NCBI RefSeq assembly: GCF_958295425.1
Contig: NC_081150.1
Span: forward strand, 12,709,001 to 12,773,000
Direction: 5' to 3'
Length of the DNA stretch: 64,000 nucleotides
DNA from: Solea solea
Taxonomy: Eukaryota; Chordata; Actinopteri; Pleuronectiformes; Soleidae
The translations under genes were made by a program, and so were the position numbers. The notes beneath the pieces are model-generated. The model was not told where the DNA came from and searched no databases. It worked only from the letters and a program-made list of their open reading frames with translations. Positions 46,201-60,100 of this stretch are shown one piece after another; the first letter of the stretch is position 1, and every line of letters begins with the position of its first letter.

Positions 46201-47659
46201 GAATGTCTCCCAAGTCAAAGCAAGGCTTGAACATTTAAATCTACCGCTTAAATCCTCAGAATTCAATGTCTGACCTTGTTTATATGTCATATATTTATTT
46301 TGCCTCAATTGAGCAAGGAAGTCAAATAGCAAAATGACAGAAAGAACCAGTTTTTAGATCGACATAAAATGGCATCTTAAAGAAACTGTGCAGCAAATCC
46401 TTCCTCTTTTTGTTTTCGTTTGTTCTCTTGTGCTGTTTTAAATGTGCAGCTTTGATTTGACTGTTAGAGTTGAAAAAAGAAGAAAGAAAAGAGCCGTATG
46501 ACTACAAAGGTTCCTTACTTCCTTACTCATTTTGCTGTCTTTTCATTTTATCTTTGCGTGTACATCACTATGATGTATAAATGACATCATCTCAGCCCTG
46601 CATAGCAAATGACTCGTATAAATTATAATATTTACCAGCACATTTATGCTTATTTTGTCTCTCTAAATGTCACACTGTTTTTGGATTCATCCAAATCGAG
46701 AGCAATGAACGTTGTTTTTGACTTTATGGTTAGAGTTAACTAAATCAAAACACTTAAACTAAGGGTAGTATTGTTTTCCTCTCTCACACAAACTTAGATT
46801 ATCGATGGCCACACCCATTATTTCCACATCTCTCCGTGAACTCTGAACACTGGATTTGAATAAAAACTCATGGACTCAGATACAATTCTTGGGTACACTG
46901 AACTGAATTTCCACGGCTGACCAGATTAATATGATGTCATCAATCCCAATCCCAACCACATCCCTGACAGTCAAAAAGCTCCTCTGCTCTTTAACTCGTG
47001 CTGCAGCCGCTATTTTAACCCTTGAAGGAATGACACGTGTGATGATGGATAGTTGTGGCTAGAGATGGTAAAACGTTTTGAGGAAGGTGGACAAACACAA
47101 GGAAGACTGGTCAGAGTCAGGTGTTGTTGGGGGGGGGGGTCTGTGGAATTTGCAGTGAAGAGGGCAGTGAATGTTGGGAATGCCAGTCATGAGGCAGAAC
47201 AGGGAGGGTGAGGTCACTGTGGGTCTTCAGGTCAGCAAAGGGCTCGCACAGCATAGAGGTCATGAATGTTGTAAATGGACCAAAATAATCTCGCATCGCC
47301 CGACCTTATCTCCAGATTGCCGTGTCAGCTTTGTGAGCAATGATCTGGCAGCGTCCGTTATCGTTCTGCTGCGATAATTCTTCTACAATCACGAGTGTGT
47401 GTGTGTATTTTTTCAAACCTTAGCAGCACTGAGCCGCAGACAGAGCGTCATGTTTCACAAATGTCACTGTTGCAAAGTCTGCAGGACATCGTGTTTGTTT
47501 TGGTCAGCAGTCAAAATGACAGGAAAAGGACTTTTTTAATAGGATTTGAAAATGAAAATCTTTGAAATTTGACCGTAAAGGATGGATTTGGATGAAGTCT
47601 TCTGGGGATGTAGATCCTGGCGCAACGGAGAAATGATTGGTGATGATTTCATTGTCAAT
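43203..47659 (+). other. akap12 intron 1, segment 43.2-47.7 kb
   Basis: No exon, RNA gene or named element recognised. A G tract lies near 47128-47138. Confidence 0.55.
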
Positions 47660-47835
47660 CCACATGGTTGGTGTAGTGGTTAACACTCTTGCCTTTGCAG
47701 CAAGAAGACTTGGATTCACGACCCGGCTGGAAAACAAGGGCCTTTCTGCACAGTGTGTGCATGTTCTCCCCGGGGTTCTCCGGTTTCCTCCCATAGTCCA
47801 AAAGCATGCAGATTTGGGGATTCGAGTGCATTGAC
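47660..47835 (+). mobile_element. tRNA-derived SINE with A box, plus strand
   Basis: The head contains TGGTGTAGTGG (47669-47679), an exact match to the RNA polymerase III A-box consensus, and a degenerate B-box region (GGATTCACGACC). It is followed by the SINE body GTGCATGTTCTCCCCGGGG and CGGTTTCCTCCCATAGTCC. The body matches the minus-strand copy at 36207-36427. The 3' tail is lost. It is not a functional tRNA gene because the acceptor stem and the TGGTTCGA arm are degraded. Confidence 0.75.
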
Positions 47836-50400
47836 ACACTACTGAGCAGAGTCACACTATCCTATGACAAATATTGTGGTAATTTTCAAAATCAGAGACG
47901 GTGTACTTCAGAGTACAATAACAAAATGGTCAAAGTGTGGTAATAATTCTGTACTAGGGAAGTAATATTACCTCTATAGTTATCAGCAAGTAATGGCTTG
48001 GTAATAACAATAGAAAACATGTGTGGGACATAAGGAAGGATGAATTTCAACTCTATAACATGGTGATTTTCATGTTCTCTATACCACCCTTTAACCTTTC
48101 TATAGGTTTAGAAATAACACTGTACTATGATCTACTTATTGATGCATTATTACCATTGTTATTAACAAGCAGGGTATTAGAAATAAGGTGGTGTCACCTT
48201 CCCAATACAACCCTATAACATATTTGAGTTATAGACTGTTTTTCTTTTACATTCTGTCTATTTTTGGACACTTTTATTTAGTAACTGATGATGGAAAAGG
48301 AGAAAATATATTAATCGTGATTTTTAAATGCCGTTCTGGTTTGCTTTTTACATTTATAAACATTGCCGTTTCCTTTCCTCTCTCTTGTTCATTTATCACA
48401 GTCGCGTACACTTATCCTACTTCAGTTTACTCCCTCCAAAACAACAGTGTGTAGGACAGCTCTCCTCCTGACAAGTGCTTTCTCCCCTCCACTCCTGTTC
48501 TCACGTGTTTTACTCCATCTCTCCCGTCTGTCTCGGGCTTAGTGCTTTCTCAGTGGTCTCATTTTCCTGAAGGGCTTTGCTTCTGCTGCAAAAGGGAGCC
48601 TGAATTATCCATTAGTTAGATTAGCAGCTCTGTTGGGAGGCTCCGGTTCCTTCTCTTTTAAATGGGACAGACAAAAGCTCTGGTCTGCCTGCTATTGTAC
48701 TGCTGTCAGTCAGAGCGAGCTGCTGCCAGTGGAAAAAAAAAAATCCACTGATAAGTTGCTGAGTGCCAGGTGGTATCATTTTTATATGTTGACACATGTT
48801 GTACAACTCCCATAATGAGAAACTCCATGTCCTCTTGAGAGAGACACTTAGTAGAGCATTGAGAAAAATATCACAGTGTTCACAGTGGCTCTTCAGTGCT
48901 CCCTATAGCTTTGAAAAAACCCCACTATGTTTATTTTTATTACTTTTTTCAAAGTGAACACTTTGAATTTAGGGATGAATGTGATAAATAAAACGTCAAC
49001 GTTTATTTCAAAGTGGGTTTCTTTTATAATTTTATTAATTTTCCCCAAACACTGGGCGAGGACTCAGGACTCAGGACTCTCTGTAGTGCTGTGTTTTTTA
49101 AGTATGTCTACATGTTTTTTTGGCTACTACACAAGCGGTAAAAACAGTAATTTTTCTTTTTGTACTTCCTAAGCTTCATTAATGCAACACACGATACTTC
49201 TTTTATATATATATATAGCATATCTCTTTACAAAACTTTTTTTGGAAACAACCAGGCCGACAGATGCTGATGAAAACATATCCTCCTTGGTGGAAGTAAA
49301 AAATACCCTGTTTTCCCTCGTGACATTAACAGATTAGTGCAAGAACTTCTCCTTTTTTGATTCTTTTTTTTTTTTTTTTTTTGTCTTTTACCAATAAATA
49401 GTTCTGTCGGACAATAAAACAGTTTATGGCTTTGTAAGACAGTGGCAGCACACACACACACACACACACACAGCATTTAAAGGCCTAAAACAACATCAAG
49501 ACTGAATCACTCAACATAAAACATGATGGGTAGATAAAAGCATTTATGTGTTGTTTTGTACGATGGTAAAAACCATTATAGAGTGAGTGATGGTGAGCGG
49601 CGACAAACTGTGGTTAGACACGAGCTCAGTGCTCCGTTTACAAACAGACCAGTGGCATCGGTCTCGTCTAACTCTGTGGAAGAAAGTAAATAAACTGTTA
49701 AATAGGGTCACAGTTAGTATGTTTCCATTCCTTCCATGACGACTGCTCTTGTCCGAGTACTCAAGTGTGTCCACCTCCGCTCTGCTATGGGACAAAACGC
49801 CTAATTTCAGCTTCTTCCTTTTAGCCAGTTTTCGGTTTAGTGTGTGACTAGTTGTTTATATGTAAAATATCCTATATTCTTTAAGCTGGAGGAGTAGCAC
49901 AATACCGCATATTCATATCAGATACAGTCATTTTTAGACCTTTTAAACCATGAAGCTGATGACAACACATTTTTGTCATTTCTAGCTATGTCTAAGACAT
50001 AATTCTCCGACAGTGTACCAAATACTCTTCTCCCATGAAGAAGTCATAAACAGTCCATAACATGACTAAAATGCTTATTGCTGATTTGTATTTACATTTT
50101 TATATATACAGGATTTTTGGATTGTATCAAAATTTGGCATTTTTCTCTGTCCAATAACCAATGATTTTGATTTTGACTAGTATCGGACCGATACAGATAC
50201 TGAGGAGCCAGCATGTACATGCAGTAGCAGTTCCACTCTCAACTGCATTATCTGCGTTTGCTAGTCTGACTTTGACAGATTCCCCATTAGCTTCAGTCGG
50301 ACTAACTTGTTTACATGTGTTTTATAAATTACGTTTTAGTCGGACTAACACAATTGTTAGTTTTTTCCCTAATGAGTGTCGATCTGTTTTTTTTTTCCAG
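47836..50400 (+). other. akap12 intron 1, distal part
   Basis: Contains a T tract at 49365-49382, an AC run at 49449-49472, and near 50295-50348 two AGTCGGACTAAC copies around a GTTTACATG, belonging to a dispersed repeat. No additional exon seen. Confidence 0.55.
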
Positions 50401-50476
50401 GCTTTGCAGAAAAATGGACAGATCTCCAGCATGACCAGCCTTAATGGACACTCGGAGGACAACACCCTGTCAGAAG
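50401..50476 (+). CDS. akap12: akap12 alpha-isoform second coding exon
   Basis: The acceptor is a ten-T tract ending ccag and the donor is G|gtgtgt. It starts in phase 0, fitting the phase-0 donor of the alpha first exon, and ends in phase 1. It encodes ALQKNGQISSMTSLNGHSED followed by NTLSE. LQKNGQ.S corresponds to the LLQKNGQLST segment of human AKAP12. The exon is shorter than the human equivalent. The intron after it begins with a GT-rich microsatellite-like run, so the exact donor should be checked by RNA. Confidence 0.85.
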
Positions 50477-51292
50477 GTGTGTGTATATGTGTGTCTCCAT
50501 CTGTGTGTGTGTGTATGTGTGTACTGCTTGTTGTTTATTTACACAGTGATGTTTGTGTGTGTTTGTGTCTGGGATTTGGTACTGTTTCTTCAGCAGTGGC
50601 AGGAGGAAGGCCTGTTTGTATTAGGTCAGTTTTCAGTGTGTGTGTGTGTGTGTGCAGATGTCTTTGGGGCTCTGCAGGATTTGCATTATCCTAAACTAAT
50701 CTATTCATCAACACACAGGGAACACCTACATTCAGGTTGGAGCCACACACACACACACACCCACACAGATGTTTACAGTAATGGAGTAAAGTGTGGCTTT
50801 TATGAAGTGGAAATGTTTACAGATGGTTAAGTGGATGATCCTCTGAGGTCACAATTCACAAAAAAACACTAACACTAACCTTAGAATCATTTACCAGCCA
50901 TCGGCTTCTTGTAATTTATTGCCATTTGGTCCAACATGTGCATCAACCTGTGCTCTGTGCATCTCCCGCAGCGGCCGCCTACCATGTCCAAAGCTGCGTT
51001 GTGTTTATTGTCTTTGTCTGTCCTGTCTCTCTCTCAGTCTGGGAGGGCTGCAGGCAGGGGTGTGAGTGTGAGCTTTACCCAAATATTTAGTAGGCCATGA
51101 CCCATGCCCTGCACAAAGCAACGGGCACACATCATAATATGTTTTAGCCCAGGGGGAGTAGTAACTCTATACTACTTAAAACACACAGAAATATGTCATG
51201 TAGAACTCAAACGTCAAATAACCTGTTTAATGGGATACTTAATGAAGCGAGGACCTTCTGTCAATGTAGAGTATCTGATACTTCTACGTCTT

Positions 51293-51504
51293 GGTTTTTC
51301 AATCCTGGTCCTGGGAACCCACTGCCCTCCATGTTTTAGAAGTTTCCTTGCTCCGACACACCTGATTCAAATAAGTGGGTCGTTATCAGACGCCTGCAGT
51401 GGTTGTTGATTAACCATTTGAAACAGGTGTGTTTGAGCAAGGAAACTTGTAAATCATGCAGGGCAGTGGGTCCCCAAGACCAGGACCAGGGCTATTGAGA
51501 AACC
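51293..51504. mobile_element. Fold-back MITE with ~75-bp inverted arms
   Basis: The left arm (51293-51367: GGTTTTTCAAT, CCTGGTCCTGG, CCCACTGCCCT, GTTTCCTTGCTC, ACACACCTG) is mirrored by the right arm (51424-51504: CAGGTGTGT, GAGCAAGGAAAC, AGGGCAGTGGG, CCAGGACCAGG, ATTGAGAAACC). The ~56-bp middle is unpaired. No ORF. This is a compact palindromic non-autonomous DNA element known to me from fish genomes; its superfamily is not assigned. Confidence 0.85.
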
Positions 51505-52618
51505 CTGTTTCAAAACAAAACAACTAGGAACTTGTTTTGCTTTGTTTCTTCTTTTATCTTATAATAAATCCACATATCTAACATGATTCATGCAAGTTGG
51601 CAGACACACGGTCTGTCCCCATGATTTGGTCACATGACATCTTCCTTCCGTTTACGCTTTGTGGTGCATTTCCTAATGATTTAGACTTTTTCCAGCTCAT
51701 CCCCAGACCAGAAGGGACCATTTTATTTGGTAAAGCCTCTTTCTCACTAAAAAATTAGCGAGTAAACCCTGGAATTTTAAACCCAGGTGAAGCATCTTGG
51801 CGTCTTTTACTTCGGTCTCTCTTTAAGTGGATTGTTACGATGATCCGATTGAAGAAATAAATGTTATATCGCGCACTATTGATTAAGTATTGCTAATGGA
51901 AATGGAGCCAAATGATGCTGATCATGCAAAATGAATATGGAGCGATCCTGAAAACAAAACCTCAAAGGTCTTTCTCCCTCTGAGTGAATAATAACACCGC
52001 ATGTGATGGCAGATCCACTCACATTAATTTAGATAGAGTTACAATGCTGGCAGTTACAGCGTGACCTGCTTGACCGGCGTTGAATGGAAAATAGAGTGGA
52101 CCCTTGACAATTTAATTTTACTGGTATTTGAACACCACAGAGCCCGCTCCCGCGCTCTCTCACTGCTGAAAATCCCTCAGATAACGACAACAAAGGACGA
52201 GCTGCAGATCAAAAGACGAACACACGTTCATAATCTCTCTCTGTCAGGTATGAGTGTTTACAGTTAAAGCACAGACAACTCGTATGAAACAACCCACTGT
52301 TGTTACGGTATTTATTTATTATTTATTTATTGGCACCAGCTAAATTATGATTGCGGAGGCTTCATAGTTGGAGTTCAGATTCTTATCACAACTGGTTGCC
52401 ACTTGATTGAAACAAATGGAGGATTCCAAACTAGAGTGGCCTTCAAATACCAAAAATAATCTTTTTTCGTTTGAGTTGTAAACTTTATCTTCAAAATACA
52501 AAGCATGCTCTGGCTGGTTTGTCTATTTGAACTGTTGTAGTTTTAAGTACGCCTGAATATACACCTATTCATGGGTAGTATATTCAGTGTCTGCCAGTAA
52601 AAAAAAAACACATTCCCA

Positions 52619-52700
52619 GAAGATTCAAGAAGCTTTATTTGCCATTTGTACATCCACACACAGTTTGAGCACATAGGAATTCTTTGTGCAAAGCTCACTG
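52619..52700 (-). mobile_element. Non-LTR retrotransposon 3' end, minus strand
   Basis: On the minus strand it reads GCACAAAGAATTCCTATGTG, then TGTACAAATGGCAAATAAAG and CTTCTTGAATC. AAGAATTCC...ATGGCAAATAAAG..TTGAATC is a typical end of teleost LINE-like elements. The 5' extent is unclear. Confidence 0.55.
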
Positions 52701-54145
52701 GTCAGTTAATAGGGTGCAGATGCAAAAACAAGCTTAATAAGATAATAAAATAGAAGGAAAGTCAATGCTCACTAAATATAAACACAAAAAGTTAAAAAGA
52801 AAAAGTGTCTGTTATTGCACATGAAGTCCTTTTGTCCTTCTGTGGCAGGAAACTCAATCATCTCTCATGACATGTTTAATTGAATTGCTGGAGGAATTAT
52901 TTTTTTTAAATTGGTATTAAAGTATGACAATGTTGTGGAGTTATTTGATGTCCAGATTCCTCCCTGAACACAAACACTGAATCTGCTGGTTTACACAAGG
53001 TGACTCTGTCCTGCCAAGGCGATGTGGAAACAGACGTGTTTTGACAATGTATTGCAGAAACATTCGGTAAATTTATAAAAAGGCAATAGCATCGCTTGCC
53101 AAATCCAAGCCCACGGCTGCTTGTTTTTGTTGTTTTTTGGTCTTTCGCAAAGGAAACGCGTGGTTGTTGCTTTTTTTTCCTCCTTTGCACGGATTCTTCT
53201 TCTTGGGAGGCCACGTTGGTTTTTGAATAAAGCATAGATAACAAAACCTGCTCTTAAAATCTGTTTCAAACTTCTTCCCGTGCCAGACTGGCTGAGGAAG
53301 CATGTATAGTCCTGAGGCTTTGGAATGCTAAGTTTACATGTTTTTTTTTTTGTTTTTTTTCTTACAGAAAAGAAAATAGAGTTTTGAGGGAACCAATGTC
53401 GAAATGTTTCTTAATTTTTGCCATTGAGAAAAGAGAGTCAACGAAAGAGGATAAAGGAAGAAAGACAATAGGACACAGTCATATGTGAATGTTGCTAAAA
53501 CTAGTCTTTTTTCCTCCAGCAGTAGGTTAAATATTTGCAGGTTAATCTCAGTGAGATTGTGTGCTGTGTATATGAAGCCTGCATGTGTGTTTGAGCTGTG
53601 AGTATCATGGGTGTGCGAGGTGCAGAGTGACATCATCGCTGATGTAATTCACTGGCGAGAAACAGTGGCCGCTCCCTCCCAGACGGCTCACAGGCTGCAA
53701 GAGGGGGGACGGATGAAGTTTTCTGCACAGCTTTAATGGGGGAGATAATGCTGACTGTGTGTGTGTGTGTTTGTACCGCATTAAATCAATTCACTTCACG
53801 TCAGTGTCAGATAGTCTGACAATCCTACAGAAGAGCGAGCAGCACAGTGATAAATTATTATCGTGTTGATGTTTGGTTGATCGAGAAAAAAGTGTTAACA
53901 CAAACTTCAATTAACTTTATGTGTTTTTTAAGTAATTTGTTTTGTGCTACTGTGATCGTTTGCAGTTTTCCTTCCTCCTATCTTCATGAATCAAAACCCT
54001 CTCTGGGTTTTTCAAGTCGCATCTGGAAGAAAGTAATGATTGCAAAATAAAAAAAAAAACAGCTGTGGCGACCTGTGGTGGGAGTTTGTTGTCATTTAGA
54101 TCCATGAATAAGCAATGAAGTAATATGCATCCAGCAGTCCAAGCA

Positions 54146-54376
54146 TTAAAGGTCCAGTGTGTTACATTTAGTGGGTTCTTTTGGCATAAATTGAATGTAC
54201 TACCATTAAGTATGCTTATATGTGTATGTAACTGCTTCAAAATGACGTTAATTTGTCTTTTGTTGCCTTATAATAAGTCTTTGATGTGTACTTAAGGCAA
54301 GCGGAGGAGTCCTCTGGTTGTTACGGTATACATTCTCATGTTTGATGTCACTAATTTGCATGCACTGAACTTTTAA
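54146..54376 (+). mobile_element. Short MITE of the AGGTCCAGTGTGTAA family, TTAA-flanked
   Basis: TTAA lies at 54146-54149 and 54373-54376. The left end is TTAAAGGTCCAGTGTGTTAC; the right-end reverse complement is TTAAAAGTTCAGTGCATGC. The ATTGAATGTACTACC and GATGTCACTAATT blocks match the copy at 20361-21020. At 231 bp it is an internally deleted copy. Confidence 0.75.
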
Positions 54377-56536
54377 AAATACAATTTCAAACACTGTTGC
54401 ATCTTGGTTGTAGTTCTCATTGAGTATTAGGTGAATATATTGGCCGTCGTGTGCGTACGAGTTCATGTATGTGGCAGTGATTTCAGTTTGGGATGGACTT
54501 ACTCAGACTCACTTGTGGGGGTGAGCAAAGTTGTGTTGCCAAAATGTTCATCATGCCTGTGGAAGGGACCTCGCCCTTCACTTAAACTCTGTGTGTTCTC
54601 AACCAATATGGATCCAGGCGGTACAGTCATAACACGATCCAGCTGCCAGAGTGTTCTTTGTGGTCTTCTGGCCATATTCCTTTTACATTCCAGCTGACAA
54701 GACTCATTACAGTCAGCAAACCTTATTGAGATGTGTTTTTCTAATGTGCATTTTAGGGAATCTGCTGTCCTTGGTTTGCACTGAAAGTGTGAACAGACAC
54801 TGGTTTTATCAGCCGAGCTCTGAGACGACATCAGAATGATTTGTCCATCCTCGGAGAAAAGGCGGAAGTCCCAGTGGAAAGTGTTAGGGAGGCAGAGTTT
54901 TCGATTTGAGTGCTTGAAAGCTCCTCAGTCCCTCAAGATCCATCACTGTCCAGTCAGTAGTTCAATTATGTTCATCTGTGCTGCATATATTAGTAAGTCA
55001 TGCGTTATGTCGTGAGTACTGTAAGGATACACTTCTATTCCACAGGACAAAAGAGAATAAGAAACACTTTTAGTGAGCGGCTGTCTGGCAACACTTGTCT
55101 CCTGCTAGGAGAGGACATAGATGGCCATTAAAATATTTTAATCAATACCAATTATCAGAGCTTTGTTCATTTAAAAAGGAAAATCCAGATAACTGAGCGA
55201 AGTTGAGTTATGTTACTGGTCACCTGATAAATTGAATTTATTCGCCACCAAATCTCGTTGTTAAAATCTGGCTCTTCATCAGATAAAAGTGCAACTAAAT
55301 TGGTCCGCTCGTCTCTAACGTCGTTAGGTGGGTACAAAGGAGATTTGTTCAGTCAAAACATGGGATGCTCATTGTTTGTGGTTTCGGCGCTGTGTGTAAC
55401 CCGTCAAACAAGATGTTGTAGTGAAAAATTTGTGTCCCCCAGAAAAGCTTTTGTAATATAGTTTGAAGTCAAAATTAAAATTAAACTTGGACTTTTTATT
55501 CTATTTCAGTGGAACTAAAGAAACAAGTGGTCTTGACCAGTGAACACACAAGTGTCTACCACATCATTTGAAATTCAGTACTTTTCAAACAATACTAGAA
55601 CAGGGGTCAGGAATTACAGTAATTGGGTCAAACTGACCCCCTGCCAGACTCACAGGAACCGTTTGTTTCTGCAGGCCCTCCTCTCTCATCTTTCCCGGCA
55701 TCAGGGAACCTAATCTCCCTCCTCAACCCCTAACCTCCCCCAGGCACACCAAGGATTGAGGGAATGGACTAGGAATGTAAGCGACCCCTCCTTTTCCTCC
55801 ATCTTTAATAGCGATACACCCCCTGCTAAAATGTGTCAAGTATCCGTACACCGTCCTGTGTTTTACCTTGAAATTAGTGGTTTTAAATCTTCGGTATATA
55901 AGTGCCAAGAAGGTGTCCACGGGGGTGGTTTTTCACTTATGTGTGACGCAAGAATTAAATGCGATCTTCATGCTATTGGATACTTGATACCTCAGAGATT
56001 TGCCTTGTCAGCTCCAAAGTAACTTTGTAAAGTCCATGAAAAACCTGTCGTCGCCCAGTTTTACTTATATCTGGACTAAACAGCCATACTGTGTAGATAT
56101 AAATAAAGATATGTCCCTCTATATGACAGTATGTCGCTGTAATTGAATAATTACAGATAAGGAAATGTTTGCACTTCATAGCATAATCAGTTATGACACT
56201 TTCAATATAATGTTTGGTATGTCTAATATATTGTATTTATACTGGGGGTTACATAGCAACCGTGATTAAAAGATATTTTGTTACGAATTGTGAGTGTGGT
56301 CCCAGATCAACAAAGAAGAGCTGGACTAAGATGTAAAAAAGAAATCACTCCTGTGTTTACGCTGATTGTACACAAACGTAATAACTATTCTGTATCAAAT
56401 TAAATCAATTTCATTTTGTATGGTCCCACGTAGACAATAATATAAAGACAGACACAATCGTTGAGACAAAAAGCAAGCATTTTTACTTCCACTCAAACAC
56501 AACTGCATGGTCTCGTTATTGTTGAAGTGGGTCATT

Positions 56537-57105
56537 GTGTTTACATGCACAGTTTAATCAAGCTAAGACCATAGTCCGACTAAGACAGACAGTCGGACAA
56601 CTTGGGGAGTCCGAGTATACATGCGGAGGAGAAAATTGTTTTTTGGTCGTGTATGTCTGACTCTGTATCTCTCTTTCAGCTAGTGTTTATTAAATTAGTT
56701 TCCTGTTGATCTTTACGTCAGAGAGAAACAAACGGTGAACAGCGAGATGGATCGTGCTGTGGTTCTGTATGTTTCTGTACCTGCTTTACATCTCTTCTCT
56801 TCGCCAGTCCAAAATTGGGTCGTCTCCATAGCTTTCGCTCTCGCCAACACCATGTTGTTTGTTCTTTTCCAGCAACAGTACTGCAGTTTATACTGTACGC
56901 CGTCTCCTTCTACTTCTATAGTTCATTTCGAACATGTAACAATGTTGGTGCATACGCAGAACGCCAAGTCCAACTCCAGCCCGACTAAGCATATACATGC
57001 AGGAGTAATCAGACTATGAATCGCATTATCCAGGTATGTTAGGCCGACTAAGACTAGCTCGATTTTAGTGTCATGTAAAGACGTTTAAACTAGCGGGTTT
57101 ACATG
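56537..57105. repeat. Dispersed repeat with GTTTACATG ends and AGTCCGACTAAG blocks
   Basis: GTTTACATG lies at 56539-56547 and at 57097-57105, with CATGTAAA between them at about 57072. AGTCCGACTAAG lies at 56573 and GGCCGACTAAGAC near 57042. The same words occur at 50295-50348 and 61873-61900. A MITE-like element is suspected, but the termini and target site were not resolved. Confidence 0.5.
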
Positions 57106-60100
57106 ACATTAAGACATTAATTTGACTACAATCTGAGCTGCTGGACTAACATCTAACTAAAGGTGAACTTTTCCTAATGGTTTCAGTACCGTTGTCTCCA
57201 TAACCTGCGTTTGTGTCTTCAGTTCTGGATGCTGAGTCAGTATGTATTTAAATATTCACAAACTTTGCCTAGTGTTCCTGAATGGTCATGTGATACAAGA
57301 TTGTAGGTGCATTAGCGTTGTCTGGGTGCAGATCGTTTTATTTGAAAATGCTGTTTCAAATGAAAATGTAGACGTTTGTATTTAGCTTCAGGGTTTTCAG
57401 TGTCCTATTTTAACTGAAGGACATGGCAGAATGTGTTTAAAAAGTCTCACCATTGGTGACTTTTTTTCCATATCTACACTACACTTTTAAACACAAGTTT
57501 GTGGACCTCTGCCAAACTCTAATGTTAAACAGAGCTGCACATGAGAGAGTGTCGTACGGACGATGGATAAGCAGTCAGGAAGAGCATGAAGGATAAGAGC
57601 TGATGTGAAGAACATTTTTGGTCCGGTTCTCATGAAAGGCAGCTGGGTAGCAGTGGAAACCCACTCTTTTGGCACGCAGGCAACATGAGCCGCTTCATTG
57701 TTGAGCAACATTTGGGCTTTTATCTACAACGTATTTGGTTTTTAAAAAGCTTGCCTCTACAGTACTGTCTTTTCAGTGTGATTTCACTCAGAGTCTTTTA
57801 AACACTTACTTCAAAGCTTACGTCCTCGTCAAACCAGTTTGGGTTTTTTGAATAGCTGAGAAGTTCTTTGTCTTGTTTGTAAATGCAGACCATTACCAAG
57901 GCCCTTTCAAGCTCCAGGTTGGAGTTCCTCAGATCTCCCTTTCTCGTTTTTTGGTTTTTTTTTTTTAAACCCAGTCCTCATTGGGAGCCAAGATGATGCA
58001 TAAGAACAACTGCAGTGCTAAACTGCTCAGATATGTCAGGAATGCTAAGAAATGGTGAAGACAAGTGAAACAGATGGCAAAAGGCTGGTTTTACGCACTC
58101 CTCCGAAAGCAAGTGCTGCTGCTCTTCACTGAACGTCGTCATAGGTCATATGACTTCAACAACAGTATTAAAGGGAGATCATTAGAAAGGTTGCTGACAT
58201 TCTCTCACTCATGTCGATAGCTTGAAACACACCGCCCATTGTTTTAGTGCAACAATAAACAAAACACGTTCCTGAAATCCCTGAATCTGAGACTTCCCAA
58301 GTTCAGTCTTCGTCATATCACGCGACCTCACGTAGTATTCATCCGCACAAGAAAAGGCGGATGGCGTTTCTGGACAGACTGTGCAGAGTACAGAATGAAG
58401 TATAACTCGAGGAAACGTGCAACGGGAAGCGGAAGCGGTGATGTCAAGAAAAGACCACTTCCTGTCCGACATTCTTTTTCCAACCATCCCTCCGGCCCAC
58501 ACACACACACGCACTGGAGGAGGGTGGGCTGGGCGGCCTGTGAGGACAGATGATTGAGAGGAGAAAGTGGAGGAGTGGGAGAGGGATTAAAGTAGACCGG
58601 AGAGTAGATTTGGGAGGAAAAAGGGTCGGCGTGAAAGGAACAAAAAATATTAAAAAGGTTGATAAGAAAGGAGAGGAGCTGAATGACACATCTGGGGCAT
58701 TTTTCACACACTCACAGTCCTCGTTTCCCTTTCCTCCAATTATTTCAACATCATTCTATCCAGTTCTTGGAAGAGGAGAAGGAGGAGGAGCCTTCTTCTG
58801 TGCCGTTCAATGATGTCATGCTCTTCTTTACAGGCTGCCTGCGCAGCACCCCAACCCCCCACCCACCTCTCCATTCAAGACCCCTCCTCAAACATTCCTT
58901 AACTCAACTCAAGGCATGTTTTCTGATTTATCGAGATATGTGGGGCGTCACCCCCCATTCTTGGCTCTGCATTATTCAGACCTCAACACAACCGGTTTAA
59001 AATGCAAAGTACAGCACAGTTTATTTATTGTTGTGGTCGGAGTCAAATACTAGTAAATAAGTGATAAGATTATTCTTAAATATTCTTACGCAGTGAGCCT
59101 CACTAGTTCTTGTGGATCGTCTTCAAAACAAAAGTCCAATCAGATATATTTGGGAATCCACTGAAACTTTTAATTTAATTAATAGACAGGGGGGAAAAAA
59201 TGATTAGTCCTGTATTTGAAATGAGAGAACTGAATTGATTTTTCATCCAGTGCACATTTTGAATAGTTTGACTTGTTTTTAACAGTTTTTTTGGTACATC
59301 GACAGCATTATTGACATCAGGCGAATGTAACACATGGACACAATGTACAGTGTAACACATGGACACACTTTTGTTAGCAGGATCAATTCAAAGCTGCTGT
59401 GTTTGTGGGATTTGTTCACATCGTAGTTACATTCTTGCTGATACTTCATTGCTGAAATATTTCCCATACTGCTCACTGCGGGCCTGAATGTGAGCGCGCG
59501 CGTGTGTGTGTGCGTGGCAAAATTAAAAACCGCTCTGTATGTATGGACGTTCTGGAATGTGACTGATGTGCATTAGTCATATGAAGGAAGTTGGCAGGGA
59601 CGAGGAGGAAAAGGAAGGACCGACCCAACGGAGCGACTCTCACACTCTTATACAACTTTTTAAAATTCCCCTCAGTGTGACTCACTGTCCACTCAGCTCA
59701 GACTGTCAAAGTGGTCATTATAGTAGAGATAGTGAAACACCAGATGACTCACTCCAATAACAGAAAGCTGGCATGTCAGAATGAAATTCTTTGTACATGA
59801 CTGTGATCCGTTGAATCTATTGAGTCTTTCACCTCTAACCTCTAACGCTACATAAAGCACAGGTGTAATATAACTATAACCTTCCCCTGAATATATCTCA
59901 TTAGATTTGCGACTATCTTCTGTCTTTCTCTCCTCTACGCTTTTCTCAGACTTAACAGTCTTACCACTGATAACAAAAAAAATGAAGCTTCCCATTCATA
60001 GGCAAATACCTTGGTATTCACATCTCTATCTCTCCTTTCGGTGGATCTAAAGAACCTCACAGGAAGTGGAATCAGATAAAAAAAGATAATTTGGTTGTTC

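Noticed and set aside
47660..47740. Possible functional tRNA gene
   Set aside because: The A box is perfect, but the B box is degenerate and no acceptor stem closes; SINE body sequence follows directly.
50444..50830. Cysteine/valine-rich open frames downstream of the second akap12 exon
   Set aside because: They are translations of GT microsatellites (CVCVC patterns) and begin inside the real exon in another frame.
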